This document shows positions 1-7,676 of a stretch of 64,000 nucleotides of DNA, piece after piece. The notes below the pieces were generated by a model. It saw only the letters and a list, made by a program, of their open reading frames with translations, made no database searches and was not told the origin of the DNA. The first letter of the stretch is position 1. Every line of letters starts with the position of its first letter. Both the position numbers and the translations under genes were made by a program. The stretch comes from Flavobacteriaceae bacterium PS02334 (lineage in GTDB: Bacteria; Bacteroidota; Bacteroidia; Flavobacteriales; Flavobacteriaceae): NCBI GenBank assembly GCA_029959295.1, contig JASCOH010000002.1, positions 62,001-126,000 on the forward strand, written 5' to 3'.

Positions 1-26
1 AATATCCAACCAGGGGGTTGAATATT
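1..26. other. Imperfect inverted repeat at the window edge
   Basis: Arms 1-11 (AATATCCAACC) and 16-26 (GGTTGAATATT) pair with one mismatch around a 4-nt loop. It lies downstream of the minus-strand YceI gene and could be its terminator, but any T-tract on that strand would lie outside the window. Confidence 0.35.
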
Positions 27-79
27 TTGGGTTTCCATTAATCTGGCTTAAGATCGGGTTCCATTATCGCCCTTGCCGG

Positions 80-676
80 TTATGCAGCTGGAGGTTGCTT
101 GATCAATTGGATATTGCCTACGATATCCACATCATCGGAAACGATCAGCTTGCCTGAATGCAGGACGCCTGCCCAGTCGAGACCGAAATCTTTTCTGCTT
201 ATGCGGCCTCTCACGGTAAAGCCTGCCCGCACTTCCCCAGCAAGATCCGTAGCCAGCCCTCCAAATTCACCATTCAAAACCACCATTCTGGACAGGCCCT
301 TGATGCTCAAGAGCCCCTGGATTTTAAAATCCCTGCGCAGGGCTCCTAAAAATGACGGCGGCGACATGCCTCCCTTTTCAAAATCTACGCTTTGAAATTC
401 TAGGTATGGAAATTTTTTGGCATCAAGGAAGTCCTGTGACATCAGGTGCTTGTCCCTGGGGCCGTGTTCTGTGGAAAGTGAATCCAGGTATGCTTTCAGC
501 TGGAGAGAAATGACATTGCCAAAATCACTGCCTGTGGTCTGGACTTCCAACTCGAAATTACTGATTCGGCCGGTTACCGTGGTGATCATTATATGCCGTG
601 TCCGGAATGCTAGCTCGCTGTGAATCGGATCCACGCTCCATTTAGTTGCTGCTTCTTCTTGTGAATTTATATCCAT
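80..676 (-). CDS. YceI family protein
   Basis: The 198-aa product has the YceI-like lipocalin fold signature: an N-terminal WSVDPIHSELAFRTRHIM stretch (about residues 13-30), a central DFLDAKKFPYLEFQS segment and a C-terminal RISRKDFGLDW segment. YceI proteins bind long isoprenoid or other hydrophobic ligands; the physiological role is usually unknown. Many relatives are periplasmic, but no signal peptide is visible here, so a cytoplasmic location is inferred. The gene is richer in G and C than the chromosomal genes beyond 16 kb and shares this trait with the next gene upstream. It reads the same way as the acyltransferase at 849-2069 with a 172-bp gap, so it may be expressed separately. Confidence 0.88.
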   Translation of the reverse strand: MDINSQEEAATKWSVDPIHSELAFRTRHIMITTVTGRISNFELEVQTTGSDFGNVISLQLKAYLDSLSTEHGPRDKHLMSQDFLDAKKFPYLEFQSVDFEKGGMSPPSFLGALRRDFKIQGLLSIKGLSRMVVLNGEFGGLATDLAGEVRAGFTVRGRISRKDFGLDWAGVLHSGKLIVSDDVDIVGNIQLIKQPPAA

Positions 677-848
677 AATTGCTGGCGTATTTGTTTTGTG
701 ACCTGTAATTTAAATTGTTGAATCTGACGATCCGTGAGAAATAGTAGTATGATTTTTATCGCGCTTGGCTATAGCGCCGAAGCCTGTGGCAGACTGGTCT
801 GGCGCTGCGGCGCTATCGGGTAATTTGCTGGCGCCAGAGTAAAGATTT

Positions 849-2069
849 TTAGCAAGCCCCATAAAGTATCTCCTCCACTTTTTGCAAGAGGGATCCGGAA
901 GGGGCCAGGCCCGTCAGCGTCAGCGTCAGTTCGCCATTTAGGGTTGCAACTCCGATAGTCAGGGCGGCCTCATGCGGCGTAAGTACCATCGGGCCCCAAA
1001 GCGATTTTATCTTAACGGAACCAAAGCCAGGCTCCAGGGAAAGGTTGCCAAGATTGGTCAGCATGACTTCGTGTGCCGTTCCCTGGTGCAGCGCTTCCTC
1101 GATATGCGCTACCTGCAGGCCGTTGCTGAACAGCGCGCCGGTCGCCTTGATGTCTGTTCGGATCCAGTCCGGCGTCTGCAAGGGAGCGATGCCTTCGCGG
1201 ATTTCTCTGGCGAGACTCCAGAAGTGCTGCTGGGGCGTTGGATCGTAGGCAAGGATAGCGATGTTGATAAAAAGCCCGTATGCTTCTCCGATTCCCAGGG
1301 TCTTGCGGGCTGAGAGCGGATGCAGTATGCGGACCGGTTTTTCCTGCAGGGCAGGATTTATCTTTTTAAGTGCCATAACGGTGGCGGCGCTCAGGGCTCC
1401 ATGCACGGTAGTCCCTTCTGTTTTGGCTCTTTCAATCAGCTTTGAAGTCAGGTCGCCGGATAATTTATGCCGTTCGATAGCTACGGAAGATCTTGGCAGC
1501 ACCTTTTTTTTGACCTGCCCAAATCCATCGGTCCTGCCCACATCCATTTTGACTGGAAGCACTCCCGCGAGTTCGTCCAAGGATAGTGAAGGTGCGGGGT
1601 GGCTTACCGCCTTCCCGGATACAGCCCCTACGATATCGCGAACTGTCAAGGCGACTGACATGCCGTCTCCAATAGAATGGTTCGACAAGAACATAAATAC
1701 GCACTGCCCTGGCTGCTGGATGAGCACCGCCCTGGCCAATGGCGCAACTGCCATATCGATCGGCAGGCTGAGCTCTTCTTCAATAATGCTGTTCCAGCTT
1801 TCAGAATTGTCTTTCATCGCAAATATCTTCAAAGGAATCGGGCAATGGCCTGCATGCTGGAAACGCGCTTCTGAATAGTCATTTCCTGAAATCTGCACGG
1901 ATAGCCTGGGATGCCTTTTCTGTACTTCGTCCAGAGCCGTTCGCCACGCCTGATCTTCATAATGGCCTTCAATTTCTGCCACGATGGCAAATTGGGTAGT
2001 AGTTTTTTGGTCCAGTACCCAGAACACTTTTTCATTTGTGCCGAGTAGGCGGTTTTTTATATTATTCAT
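849..2069 (-). CDS. Condensation-domain-like acyltransferase
   Basis: The 406-aa protein carries an NHSIGDG motif (residues 130-136), matching the HxxxDG active site of the condensation/acyltransferase superfamily (NRPS C domains, PapA5-type transferases, alcohol acetyltransferases). His131 and Asp135 are present; the first His of the commoner HHxxxDG form is Asn. Only one such domain is present, with no carrier protein or adenylation domain nearby, so a stand-alone O- or N-acyltransferase is more likely than an NRPS piece. The acyl donor and acceptor cannot be inferred. A Crp-like regulator lies upstream on the same strand. Composition is GC-rich relative to the core genome, consistent with acquisition in the island. 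Confidence 0.75.
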   Translation of the reverse strand: MNNIKNRLLGTNEKVFWVLDQKTTTQFAIVAEIEGHYEDQAWRTALDEVQKRHPRLSVQISGNDYSEARFQHAGHCPIPLKIFAMKDNSESWNSIIEEELSLPIDMAVAPLARAVLIQQPGQCVFMFLSNHSIGDGMSVALTVRDIVGAVSGKAVSHPAPSLSLDELAGVLPVKMDVGRTDGFGQVKKKVLPRSSVAIERHKLSGDLTSKLIERAKTEGTTVHGALSAATVMALKKINPALQEKPVRILHPLSARKTLGIGEAYGLFINIAILAYDPTPQQHFWSLAREIREGIAPLQTPDWIRTDIKATGALFSNGLQVAHIEEALHQGTAHEVMLTNLGNLSLEPGFGSVKIKSLWGPMVLTPHEAALTIGVATLNGELTLTLTGLAPSGSLLQKVEEILYGAC

Positions 2070-2145
2070 CTCTATTCATCTGTCGGTTATGGAAAGCCTT
2101 TTACGATGCCGGTTCGCAATTTCAAATTCTTGGTCAAAATAAGAC

Positions 2146-2186
2146 GCAGGCCGGCCAGGGGCAAGCCCTGCTGAGGGCCTGCTTTT
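2146..2186. terminator. GC-rich hairpin between the Crp-like and acyltransferase genes
   Basis: GCAGGCC at 2146-2152 pairs with GGCCTGC at 2176-2182, and an inner CAGGG/CCCTG pair extends the stem. A short T-run follows on the plus strand; the minus-strand T-tract is weak. It may attenuate or end transcription from the Crp-like gene. Confidence 0.35.
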
Positions 2187-2264
2187 AAAATTTAATTCTT
2201 GGAAAATAGGTGTCTTTTAATTTTGGACTCTAAAGCCGCTGCAGGCAAGATGCCGCTGAAAGTT

Positions 2265-2852
2265 TTAGCGCCCGACCATTCGCTTCCGGATGCGGCTCAA
2301 GGACTGGGGCTTGATGCCCAGGTAGGAAGAAAGATGGTAGAGCGGGACGGTATTGAAGATATCCGGATGCTTCCTCATCATTTCCACATACCTCTCTTCT
2401 GCCGATCTGAACAGGAAGCCTTCGGTGTTGGCCATCAGCTGGTGGAAGGCATTCTCGGCTATATATCTGCCGAATCGTTCCCACTGGTGGGATTCTTGGT
2501 ACAGCTTCTTCAAATTGTCGATGTGGATGTAAAGTATAAGTGACGAATCGACCGAAGCCGTGTAGTAATTGCAGGGTTCCTGGCTCAAGAAGCTGGTATA
2601 CGATGCCACGAACTGTCCCTTAGAAAAAAACAGCATGTTCTTTTCCTCACTTGTGATGTCGTCGGCGCGGTAGATACGAAAAACGCCTTCTAAAATAAAG
2701 CCAAGATGCTTGCAGACATTATGGTATTCGTTGTAAAACTCTCCTTTTTTGTAGGCTTTCAGTTTCCAGTAGGGAAGCGACAGGTTAAAGGCATCTTCGT
2801 CCATATTTATTGCCGCAGCCATTGCAGTTCCTAGTAATTTTAATTCTGACAT
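2265..2852 (-). CDS. Crp/Fnr family transcriptional regulator
   Basis: The 195-aa protein has the Crp/Fnr arrangement. An N-terminal cyclic-nucleotide-binding-like beta barrel spans roughly residues 25-125 (YKKGEFYNEYHNVCKHLGFILEGVFRIY), followed by a dimerisation helix. A C-terminal helix-turn-helix lies around residues 165-192 (LYHLSSYLGIKPQSLSRIRK). The cAMP-contacting Arg-Ser motif is absent, as in many Bacteroidota members that bind no cAMP. It lies upstream of the acyltransferase on the same strand and may control it; this is inferred from position only. Confidence 0.88.
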   Translation of the reverse strand: MSELKLLGTAMAAAINMDEDAFNLSLPYWKLKAYKKGEFYNEYHNVCKHLGFILEGVFRIYRADDITSEEKNMLFFSKGQFVASYTSFLSQEPCNYYTASVDSSLILYIHIDNLKKLYQESHQWERFGRYIAENAFHQLMANTEGFLFRSAEERYVEMMRKHPDIFNTVPLYHLSSYLGIKPQSLSRIRKRMVGR

Positions 2853-2926
2853 CTCCTTTGTTTTAAAATTATGACTTCATTTTTTTAGTAAGAACTGCAC
2901 CATTCACAGCTGTGCCATAAAATTAA

Positions 2927-3709
2927 TTATTTGGCTTCCTTGATTAAGATGCTAGCCACCTTCTCAGGCATTGAGAAAAAAGGCGTGTGGCTGCTTAATA
3001 GTGTGTACTCCGTTTTAACTTTACCCGCTTTTGCCATTTCAAGTTGTTTTGTGTAGCTTATTGCATGGTCGTTTTTTGTATAGATATATACTTTTTCCTT
3101 TGTTCCGAAATTTTGATTCGTCAATTTGACAGGAATTGCGAATGGAGCCAAAGGATCTGCTTTTACACCGTTGGAGAATTGTTTTTTTACACTCTCAGTT
3201 CCATCAGCAACAAATATATCTACAACACCTTCTTTTCCAATCCCTGCTGAAGCATTTTCTTTGTCGATTTGTAGAAACTTGCCGACATGGCTTTCGGAAT
3301 CGGTTTTTGCCAAGTCAAGCAGGCTTTGTCCATTTTCAGGCAGATAGGCAGCTAGATAAACTAACTTCTTAATGCTTTTTGGCATGTCTTCAGCAACCTG
3401 GCTGATTACCATTCCCGCCATGCTGTGGCCTACAAGTATGATGTTCTTGCTTGAGCCGATTTCTTTTTTAACTGCATCTACGTAAGATTGCAACGTTATG
3501 GAGGCGAAGGGTGTTTTGTCATCTCCATGGCCTGGAAGGTTTACGACAATTGTATTGTATCCCTCAGCTTCTAAAAAAGGTGTAACCTGTTTCCAGGCCG
3601 ATGCATCCGACCAAGCGCCGTGAACCAACACAAATGTAGGTTTTTTGTCTTGCGCTGCGGCAGCTATTCCAACTAAACTTGCAAACACTGTAATCAATAA
3701 ATTTTTCAT
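2927..3709 (-). CDS. Secreted alpha/beta hydrolase
   Basis: The 260-aa product begins with a signal peptide (about residues 1-19, ending AAAAQ) and then shows an alpha/beta hydrolase core. The oxyanion HG is at 30-31, the nucleophile elbow GHSMAG places Ser96, and a likely catalytic His lies in SSHTPFF near residue 241. The closest family type is the salicylate esterase/hydroxynitrile lyase-like group that acts on small esters; the substrate is unknown. The promoter region contains a perfect 9-bp inverted repeat, so specific repression or activation is likely. The gene stands alone between the Crp-like regulator and the reductase gene. Confidence 0.85.
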   Translation of the reverse strand: MKNLLITVFASLVGIAAAAQDKKPTFVLVHGAWSDASAWKQVTPFLEAEGYNTIVVNLPGHGDDKTPFASITLQSYVDAVKKEIGSSKNIILVGHSMAGMVISQVAEDMPKSIKKLVYLAAYLPENGQSLLDLAKTDSESHVGKFLQIDKENASAGIGKEGVVDIFVADGTESVKKQFSNGVKADPLAPFAIPVKLTNQNFGTKEKVYIYTKNDHAISYTKQLEMAKAGKVKTEYTLLSSHTPFFSMPEKVASILIKEAK

Positions 3710-3743
3710 CTTAAATAATTTTTATTTGTCAATTCATTTTGAC

Positions 3744-3772
3744 TTAGCAAACCTACGACTAGCGTTTGCTAA
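3744..3772. promoter_or_regulatory. Perfect inverted repeat over the hydrolase promoter
   Basis: TTAGCAAAC (3744-3752) and GTTTGCTAA (3764-3772) form perfect 9-bp arms 11 bp apart. On the minus strand the sequence TAGGTTTG (3755 to 3748) fits the Bacteroidota -7 element TAnnTTTG, so the repeat covers the predicted promoter of the hydrolase whose start codon is at 3709. This is the layout expected for a dimeric repressor operator. Which regulator binds is not visible. Confidence 0.6.
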
Positions 3773-3873
3773 TAAAGTTAACCTGGGTTAATATCGAAAA
3801 AAAGCAATGGGATTTTTTGCTCCTTATCTTTTTTTTGATGGGAAATGCAATTTAAACGGATGTTGGTAGTGCT

Positions 3874-4611
3874 TTAAATTGGGTACAATTTTCTAAGTAT
3901 TGATTGTGCTTCCTTAAAAGGTTCCTTTGCCTTCATGACAAGGTCAAGACCGATGTCTCGCATCTCGGCCAGTCTAGATCTGTCTGCAAGCTGAAGCAAT
4001 CGGATAAGCTCTTCCTTACCGTGATTGGTGCAATACACAGGGCTTCCGGGTTGCTGCCTCCATGATTCTGAGAGCGGTCCGGCGTCCGCTCCGTCAAAAC
4101 CTAAAGCATCAAACAGCTTTATAATTTCTTCCTTCGCATTTTCGTCATCTCCAGAAACAGGCAAGGCAATGCGTTCTGGATTTCCTTTGGGCTTTCCATC
4201 GTCTGCGAGCGGGTGGACGCCAATGCTATTGAAAGCTTTCAAAACGGGGCGTTTCAAATGGGCAGCCACCCATGCGCTCTCCGGCAGTCCGGCATCCAGA
4301 GCTCCAATATTTCCATCCCTGAGCGGATAATAGTTTCCTGTATCCACTACAATTAATTGTCGTGGAGAATTCTCAAACAGATCCATCGGTAAATTTTCGA
4401 TGCTCTTTTGAGGTATGGCTATGATAACTATATCAACCTCTTGGACTGCTTCAGGAATGGTAACCGCAACAGCACCGATTTCCTTTGCCAACTCATCGAT
4501 AGTTTCAGGTCCTCGAGAATTTGCAATTTTTACATGATGTCCCAAAGCACTAAATTTTTTGGCCAAGGCAGAACCGATCTGGCCGGCTCCGATAATTCCT
4601 ATATTTTTCAT
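3874..4611 (-). CDS. NADP-binding oxidoreductase, F420-dependent reductase fold
   Basis: The 245-aa protein starts with a Rossmann motif (GIIGAGQIGSALAKKF, residues 5-20) and NSRG near residue 33, which usually selects NADP(H). The rest resembles the NADPH-dependent F420 reductase family (NAD-binding domain plus helical cap), also used by many F420-free bacteria for unknown reductions. It is transcribed divergently from an HxlR regulator 77 bp away, a common arrangement in which the regulator controls the reductase. A minus-strand -7 box TACATTTG lies at 4638-4631. Confidence 0.78.
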   Translation of the reverse strand: MKNIGIIGAGQIGSALAKKFSALGHHVKIANSRGPETIDELAKEIGAVAVTIPEAVQEVDIVIIAIPQKSIENLPMDLFENSPRQLIVVDTGNYYPLRDGNIGALDAGLPESAWVAAHLKRPVLKAFNSIGVHPLADDGKPKGNPERIALPVSGDDENAKEEIIKLFDALGFDGADAGPLSESWRQQPGSPVYCTNHGKEELIRLLQLADRSRLAEMRDIGLDLVMKAKEPFKEAQSILRKLYPI

Positions 4612-4630
4612 ATTAAAAGTTTAATTGGAG

Positions 4631-4638
4631 CAAATGTA
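4631..4638 (-). promoter_or_regulatory. Predicted -7 element of the reductase gene
   Basis: On the minus strand the bases read TACATTTG, an exact TAnnTTTG match 20 bp before the start codon at 4611. No clear -33 TTG is seen, which would fit activation or repression by the divergent HxlR protein. Confidence 0.45.
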
Positions 4639-4688
4639 TCGTATGTTTGTTCTATAAAAAACGGTACTAACCTTTAGGATAGCAGATT

Positions 4689-5042
4689 ATGGAAGAGATA
4701 GAATGCAATTCAACATACAGGCAATGCATACATAATATGTTTCCATTGAGAGATTCGATAGATGTTCTGGGGCCAAAATGGAGGATACAAATTCTCGTTG
4801 TCGTAAAGTACGGGAACGAAAGTTTTACTGCCATACAAAAAGCACTTGAACCAATTTCACCTCGAATTTTATCCAAAGAACTTAAGGTTTTAGAAGAAAA
4901 CGGATTATTGCTCAGGGAAATTTCTACTGCCTATCCCACTACGATAAGGTACAAATGGACGGCACATACTGAAAGTATCGTTTCTCTAATCGATACTTTA
5001 AAAGATTGGGGACAGGCGCATAGGGACCATCTGTTCCGATAA
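4689..5042 (+). CDS. HxlR family transcriptional regulator
   Basis: The 117-aa protein is the usual length for HxlR winged-helix regulators. It has the typical start with a Cys near residue 13 (YRQCIHNMFPLRDSIDVLG), then PKWRIQILVVVKYG and the DNA-binding segment PISPRILSKELKVLEENGLL. These proteins act as dimers and often sense electrophiles or oxidants through the N-terminal Cys. The divergent reductase at 3874-4611 is its likely target. The start at 4689 fits the family length. Confidence 0.9.
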   Translation: MEEIECNSTYRQCIHNMFPLRDSIDVLGPKWRIQILVVVKYGNESFTAIQKALEPISPRILSKELKVLEENGLLLREISTAYPTTIRYKWTAHTESIVSLIDTLKDWGQAHRDHLFR

Positions 5043-5171
5043 GCTCTGCTTTTTTTCTGTAAAATTGGCAAGTTCCTCAGTATCCCGGCGGGCTTCTAAT
5101 TCCGTAGCAAATTACTATTTCGAAACGGGCACGACTTTGCGTCATCTATTCTTATAAATTTTAAAGGGATG

Positions 5172-5642
5172 CTACAGCATCCCCTGGTCCGCAAAGGAAT
5201 AATATCCTTCGGTAGTAAGAATCAAGTGGTCCAGCAGCGGAATTTCCAGAATCCTGCCGGCATCCTTCACTTTTTTCGTGATGTCCCGGTCGGCCTGGCT
5301 GGGTGCAAGCGTGCCGGAAGGATGGTTGTGCGCCATGATGATGCCTGACGCATTGGCCTTCAGTGCTGCCGCAAAGATCAGCCTCACGTCGGCCACGGTG
5401 CCAGTTGTACCTCCGGTGGACAGTTCATACTGCCCGAGGACCCTGTTGCTGCGGCTCAGGAGCAGTACCTTGAACTGCTCTATGAATTCAATCTTGTCAG
5501 GATTCCAGCCTGCCAGCAGAATTTCGAAAGCCGTGGCCGACGAGCTTACCTGAGGGCGCTGCGACGGCCTGATCGCCGTCCTGTAGACCAGTTCAATTTC
5601 TGATACTATTTTCCATTTGTCTGATGCTGTTAACGTTTCCAT
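5172..5642 (-). CDS. RadC-type JAB/MPN domain protein
   Basis: The 156-aa protein is the short, accessory form of RadC. It carries the JAMM metal-binding signature HNHPSG (His105, His107) with Asp118 about ten residues later, as in metal-dependent JAB proteases and deubiquitinase-like folds. The helix-hairpin-helix part of chromosomal RadC is missing. Short RadC proteins are typical of Bacteroidota conjugative or integrative elements and may help replication or restriction evasion; their role is not settled. The gene is GC-richer than the hipBST module beside it, matching the integrase gene. Confidence 0.85.
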   Translation of the reverse strand: METLTASDKWKIVSEIELVYRTAIRPSQRPQVSSSATAFEILLAGWNPDKIEFIEQFKVLLLSRSNRVLGQYELSTGGTTGTVADVRLIFAAALKANASGIIMAHNHPSGTLAPSQADRDITKKVKDAGRILEIPLLDHLILTTEGYYSFADQGML

Positions 5643-5970
5643 AATTTCTAGATTTTAAGATTAATTATGGAGCGCTGTCGGCAGCCGGCAAGCGAGCGCA
5701 AAAAGCAACGCAATAAAGCGACGGCGCAGCCCGAGCATTTATGGGGGAATTTTTTGCAGCGAACCGAAGCCGGGCGGCCGAACTTTGTGAGAGAATTTGT
5801 CGATAAGAGCCCTGCCGTAATAAGTAAAGAATAATGACCAACAAAATATAAAACCAGATATAAGCTACAATTAGCAATCAATAAATTATTGTACAGCTTG
5901 AACCGGAAGACTCTGGTACATCTTTTTTTGTATAAAAATAAAATCCTCAAAGTCATTCATCGTGTCTTTC
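5643..5970. other. Non-coding GC-rich block upstream of radC
   Basis: About 5665-5825 is strikingly GC-rich (GCGCTGTCGGCAGCCGGC, CCGGGCGGCC) and sits inside an AT-rich intergenic stretch. Potential short stems exist, such as GCGCT/AGCGC. A minus-strand reading frame (5648-5956) crosses it but has odd Cys/Arg-rich composition and no recognisable domain, so I treat the block as non-coding, possibly an element-specific leader or scar. Confidence 0.4.
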
Positions 5971-5994
5971 AAAAGTGCGTTTTGATGCACTTTT
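5971..5994. promoter_or_regulatory. Operator-like site O1 of hipBST
   Basis: AAAAGTGC (5971-5978) and GCACTTTT (5987-5994) are perfect arms separated by 8 bp. It is the most distant of three sites sharing the TGC-N8-GC core before hipB. Confidence 0.65.
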
Positions 5995-6029
5995 CAAGAC
6001 TTCTTTTCTCTTATAATCTTTTAAATTCC

Positions 6030-6055
6030 AAATAGTGCTTTTTAATGCTCTATTT
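6030..6055. promoter_or_regulatory. Operator-like site O2 of hipBST
   Basis: AAATAGTGC (6030-6038) and GCTCTATTT (6047-6055) pair with a single mismatch around an 8-bp spacer. The site is centred 60 bp from O1 and borders the predicted -33 element. Confidence 0.65.
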
Positions 6056-6056
6056 G

Positions 6057-6086
6057 TTGTAACATAAAAAAATAGTTTTATATTTG
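6057..6086 (+). promoter_or_regulatory. hipBST promoter
   Basis: TTG at 6057-6059, a 19-bp spacer and TATATTTG at 6079-6086 give a full match to the Bacteroidota consensus. It lies between operator-like sites O2 and O3, so a bound repressor would block it. Confidence 0.65.
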
Positions 6087-6090
6087 TGTT

Positions 6091-6116
6091 AAATAATGCT
6101 ATATAATGCACTTTAT
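6091..6116. promoter_or_regulatory. Operator-like site O3 overlapping the hipB start
   Basis: TGC (6097-6099), an 8-bp spacer and GCA (6108-6110) repeat the core of O1 and O2; flanking pairing is weaker. The site is centred 61 bp from O2 and covers the hipB start codon (6106). Confidence 0.5.
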
Positions 6117-6327
6117 AGAAATCATAAAAACCATCAAGGAGCGCAGGGAAGTTTTGCAAGTGACACAAGAGACCTTGGCAGAACTATCGGGAGTTGGCTT
6201 GCGGACCTTGAAACAGCTTGAAAGCGGAAAAGGAAATCCAACGTTGCTAACCTTGCAGAAAGTAGCCGACGTATTAGGTATGGAAGTTTGTTTAAAGTTA
6301 AAACGATTGGTAAATGAGAAGCGCTAA
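6106..6327 (+). CDS. hipB: HipB-like antitoxin, XRE-family HTH
   Basis: The 73-aa protein is essentially one XRE helix-turn-helix (TQETLAELSGVGLRTLKQLE, about residues 20-39, then LLTLQKVADVLG). It is the expected DNA-binding antitoxin and autorepressor of a hip module. Three inverted-repeat sites precede it. Its end overlaps the next gene by 14 bp, implying translational coupling. The start at 6106 lies only 20 bp behind the -7 box, which is normal for leader-poor Bacteroidota genes. Confidence 0.88.
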   Translation: MHFIEIIKTIKERREVLQVTQETLAELSGVGLRTLKQLESGKGNPTLLTLQKVADVLGMEVCLKLKRLVNEKR

Positions 6328-6646
6328 AATACTATTTAAAAATGAGGAGGCTGGAATTTTAATCCAGCATGATGATGCGTCGTTTAGCTTTCGTTATCAT
6401 GATGCGTGGTTTGCCAACGAGAATAAACCCGGAATTAGTCTGGGTTTGCCTAAAGTGAAGCAGGAGTATCAGTCGCAGTATCTTTTTCCTTTTTTTTATA
6501 ATCTACTGCCTGAGGGTTCTAACAAACAGGTTGTTTGTAAATTAAATAAAATTGACCGTAACGATTATTTTGGCTTGTTGCTTACCACTGCCAAGAATGA
6601 CAGCATAGGAGCTGTACGCGTTATTGAAATAGCACAGAAAGTATAA
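6314..6646 (+). CDS. hipS: HipS-like protein: detached N-terminal subdomain of HipA
   Basis: The 110-aa protein matches the N-terminal subdomain of HipA kinases (ISLGLPKVKQ, then FPFFYNLLPEGSNKQ and DYFGLLLTTAKNDSIGAVRV). In classical hipBA systems this is residues 1 to about 100 of HipA. In the E. coli O127 hipBST system the detached piece, HipS, acts as the antitoxin. Here it is a separate gene between hipB and the kinase, overlapping hipB by 14 bp and leaving 16 bp before hipT. The reading frame differs from the kinase and each has its own ATG, so this looks like a true split rather than a recent frameshift. Confidence 0.82.
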   Translation: MRSAKILFKNEEAGILIQHDDASFSFRYHDAWFANENKPGISLGLPKVKQEYQSQYLFPFFYNLLPEGSNKQVVCKLNKIDRNDYFGLLLTTAKNDSIGAVRVIEIAQKV

Positions 6647-6662
6647 ACTACAGTCGATATTT

Positions 6663-7676
6663 ATGAAAGCAAAAGATATAGTAACCCATAACGATTTGTT
6701 GCCTTTTACACATTGCCCAGGAACATTAGCCAGCGGGTTTTACACCTATAGCAAAACCGCCTTGAACAGAGTGTTCCAAGGTAAAAAAGTACATCATATT
6801 TTGCCTTATGTTTCTCCTGCTTCTAATGCCGAAACAGATGCTCTGTTTGAAGAAAACCGAAGACAGATGTCTATATCTGGCGTTCAAGAAAAATTTTCTG
6901 TTCTCCTTGAAAAAAACAAACTGCGGCTAATAGCTGAAAATGAACAAGGCAGCTATATATTAAAACCTATTCCTGCTGCCGGAAAAAAACCAGATCAAAT
7001 GCCTGCTAATGAACATTTAACCATGCAAATTGCCCGTCAATTGTATGGTATAGATACAGCGGAAAACGCAATGATTTTTTTCCAAGATGGCACTCCTGCC
7101 TATATCACTAAACGATTTGATGTCCGAAGCGATGGTTCAAAATCAGCTCAAGAAGATTTTGCCTCTTTGGCACAGCGAACACCGCAAACACATGGTACTG
7201 ATTACAAATATTTAGGTAACTATTTAGAACTGTTTGAGTTGATGCAGCGCCATTTGCCAACTTATAAAATAGAAGCTCCCAAGCTATTAAAATTATTGGT
7301 GTTTAATTATCTTTTTTCAAATGGAGACGCTCATTTTAAAAATTTTTCTGTTATTGAAACTTCAATGGGCGACTATCGTTTGAGTCCTGCTTATGATTTG
7401 CTTAATAGTCGTATTCACATAGACGATAAAGATTTTGCGTTGAATGATGGCTTATTGCCTAAAAATTTAGCCCAAGGTAAAATAGGTTTGCAATTTGCCA
7501 AATTAGCGGAACAGGCCGGAATTGGCGAGAAGAATTTTAAAGCCATTATGGAATTGATGCTCTCTAAATCTGATTTGGTTGAAAAAATGGTAGCAGCTTC
7601 TTTTTTGAATACTGCTACTAAACGGAATTATTTACAGTCTTATCAGTGGCGATTGAAACAGCTGGCAAAGGCGTGA
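6663..7676 (+). CDS. hipT: HipT-like serine/threonine kinase toxin
   Basis: The 337-aa protein contains the HipA kinase core. The flexible SISGVQEKFSVLL loop (70-82) holds candidate autophosphorylated serines, Lys101 lies in the nucleotide pocket, the catalytic NGDAHFKNF is at 220-228 (Asp222, Asn227) and the metal-binding SPAYDLLN places Asp245. HipA-type toxins phosphorylate an aminoacyl-tRNA synthetase (GltX for HipA, TrpS for HipT) and arrest growth. The target here cannot be told from sequence. HipS plus HipT together equal the length of a full HipA (about 440 aa). Confidence 0.85.
   Translation: MKAKDIVTHNDLLPFTHCPGTLASGFYTYSKTALNRVFQGKKVHHILPYVSPASNAETDALFEENRRQMSISGVQEKFSVLLEKNKLRLIAENEQGSYILKPIPAAGKKPDQMPANEHLTMQIARQLYGIDTAENAMIFFQDGTPAYITKRFDVRSDGSKSAQEDFASLAQRTPQTHGTDYKYLGNYLELFELMQRHLPTYKIEAPKLLKLLVFNYLFSNGDAHFKNFSVIETSMGDYRLSPAYDLLNSRIHIDDKDFALNDGLLPKNLAQGKIGLQFAKLAEQAGIGEKNFKAIMELMLSKSDLVEKMVAASFLNTATKRNYLQSYQWRLKQLAKA

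Noticed and set aside
5648-5956. Minus-strand 102-aa ORF
   Set aside because: Odd Cys/Arg-rich composition, no domain, and it spans a sharp GC boundary; more likely a chance frame over a structured non-coding block.
6314-7676. Frameshifted single hipA gene
   Set aside because: Both parts have their own start codons, a 16-bp gap, and match the natural boundary of the HipS/HipT split.
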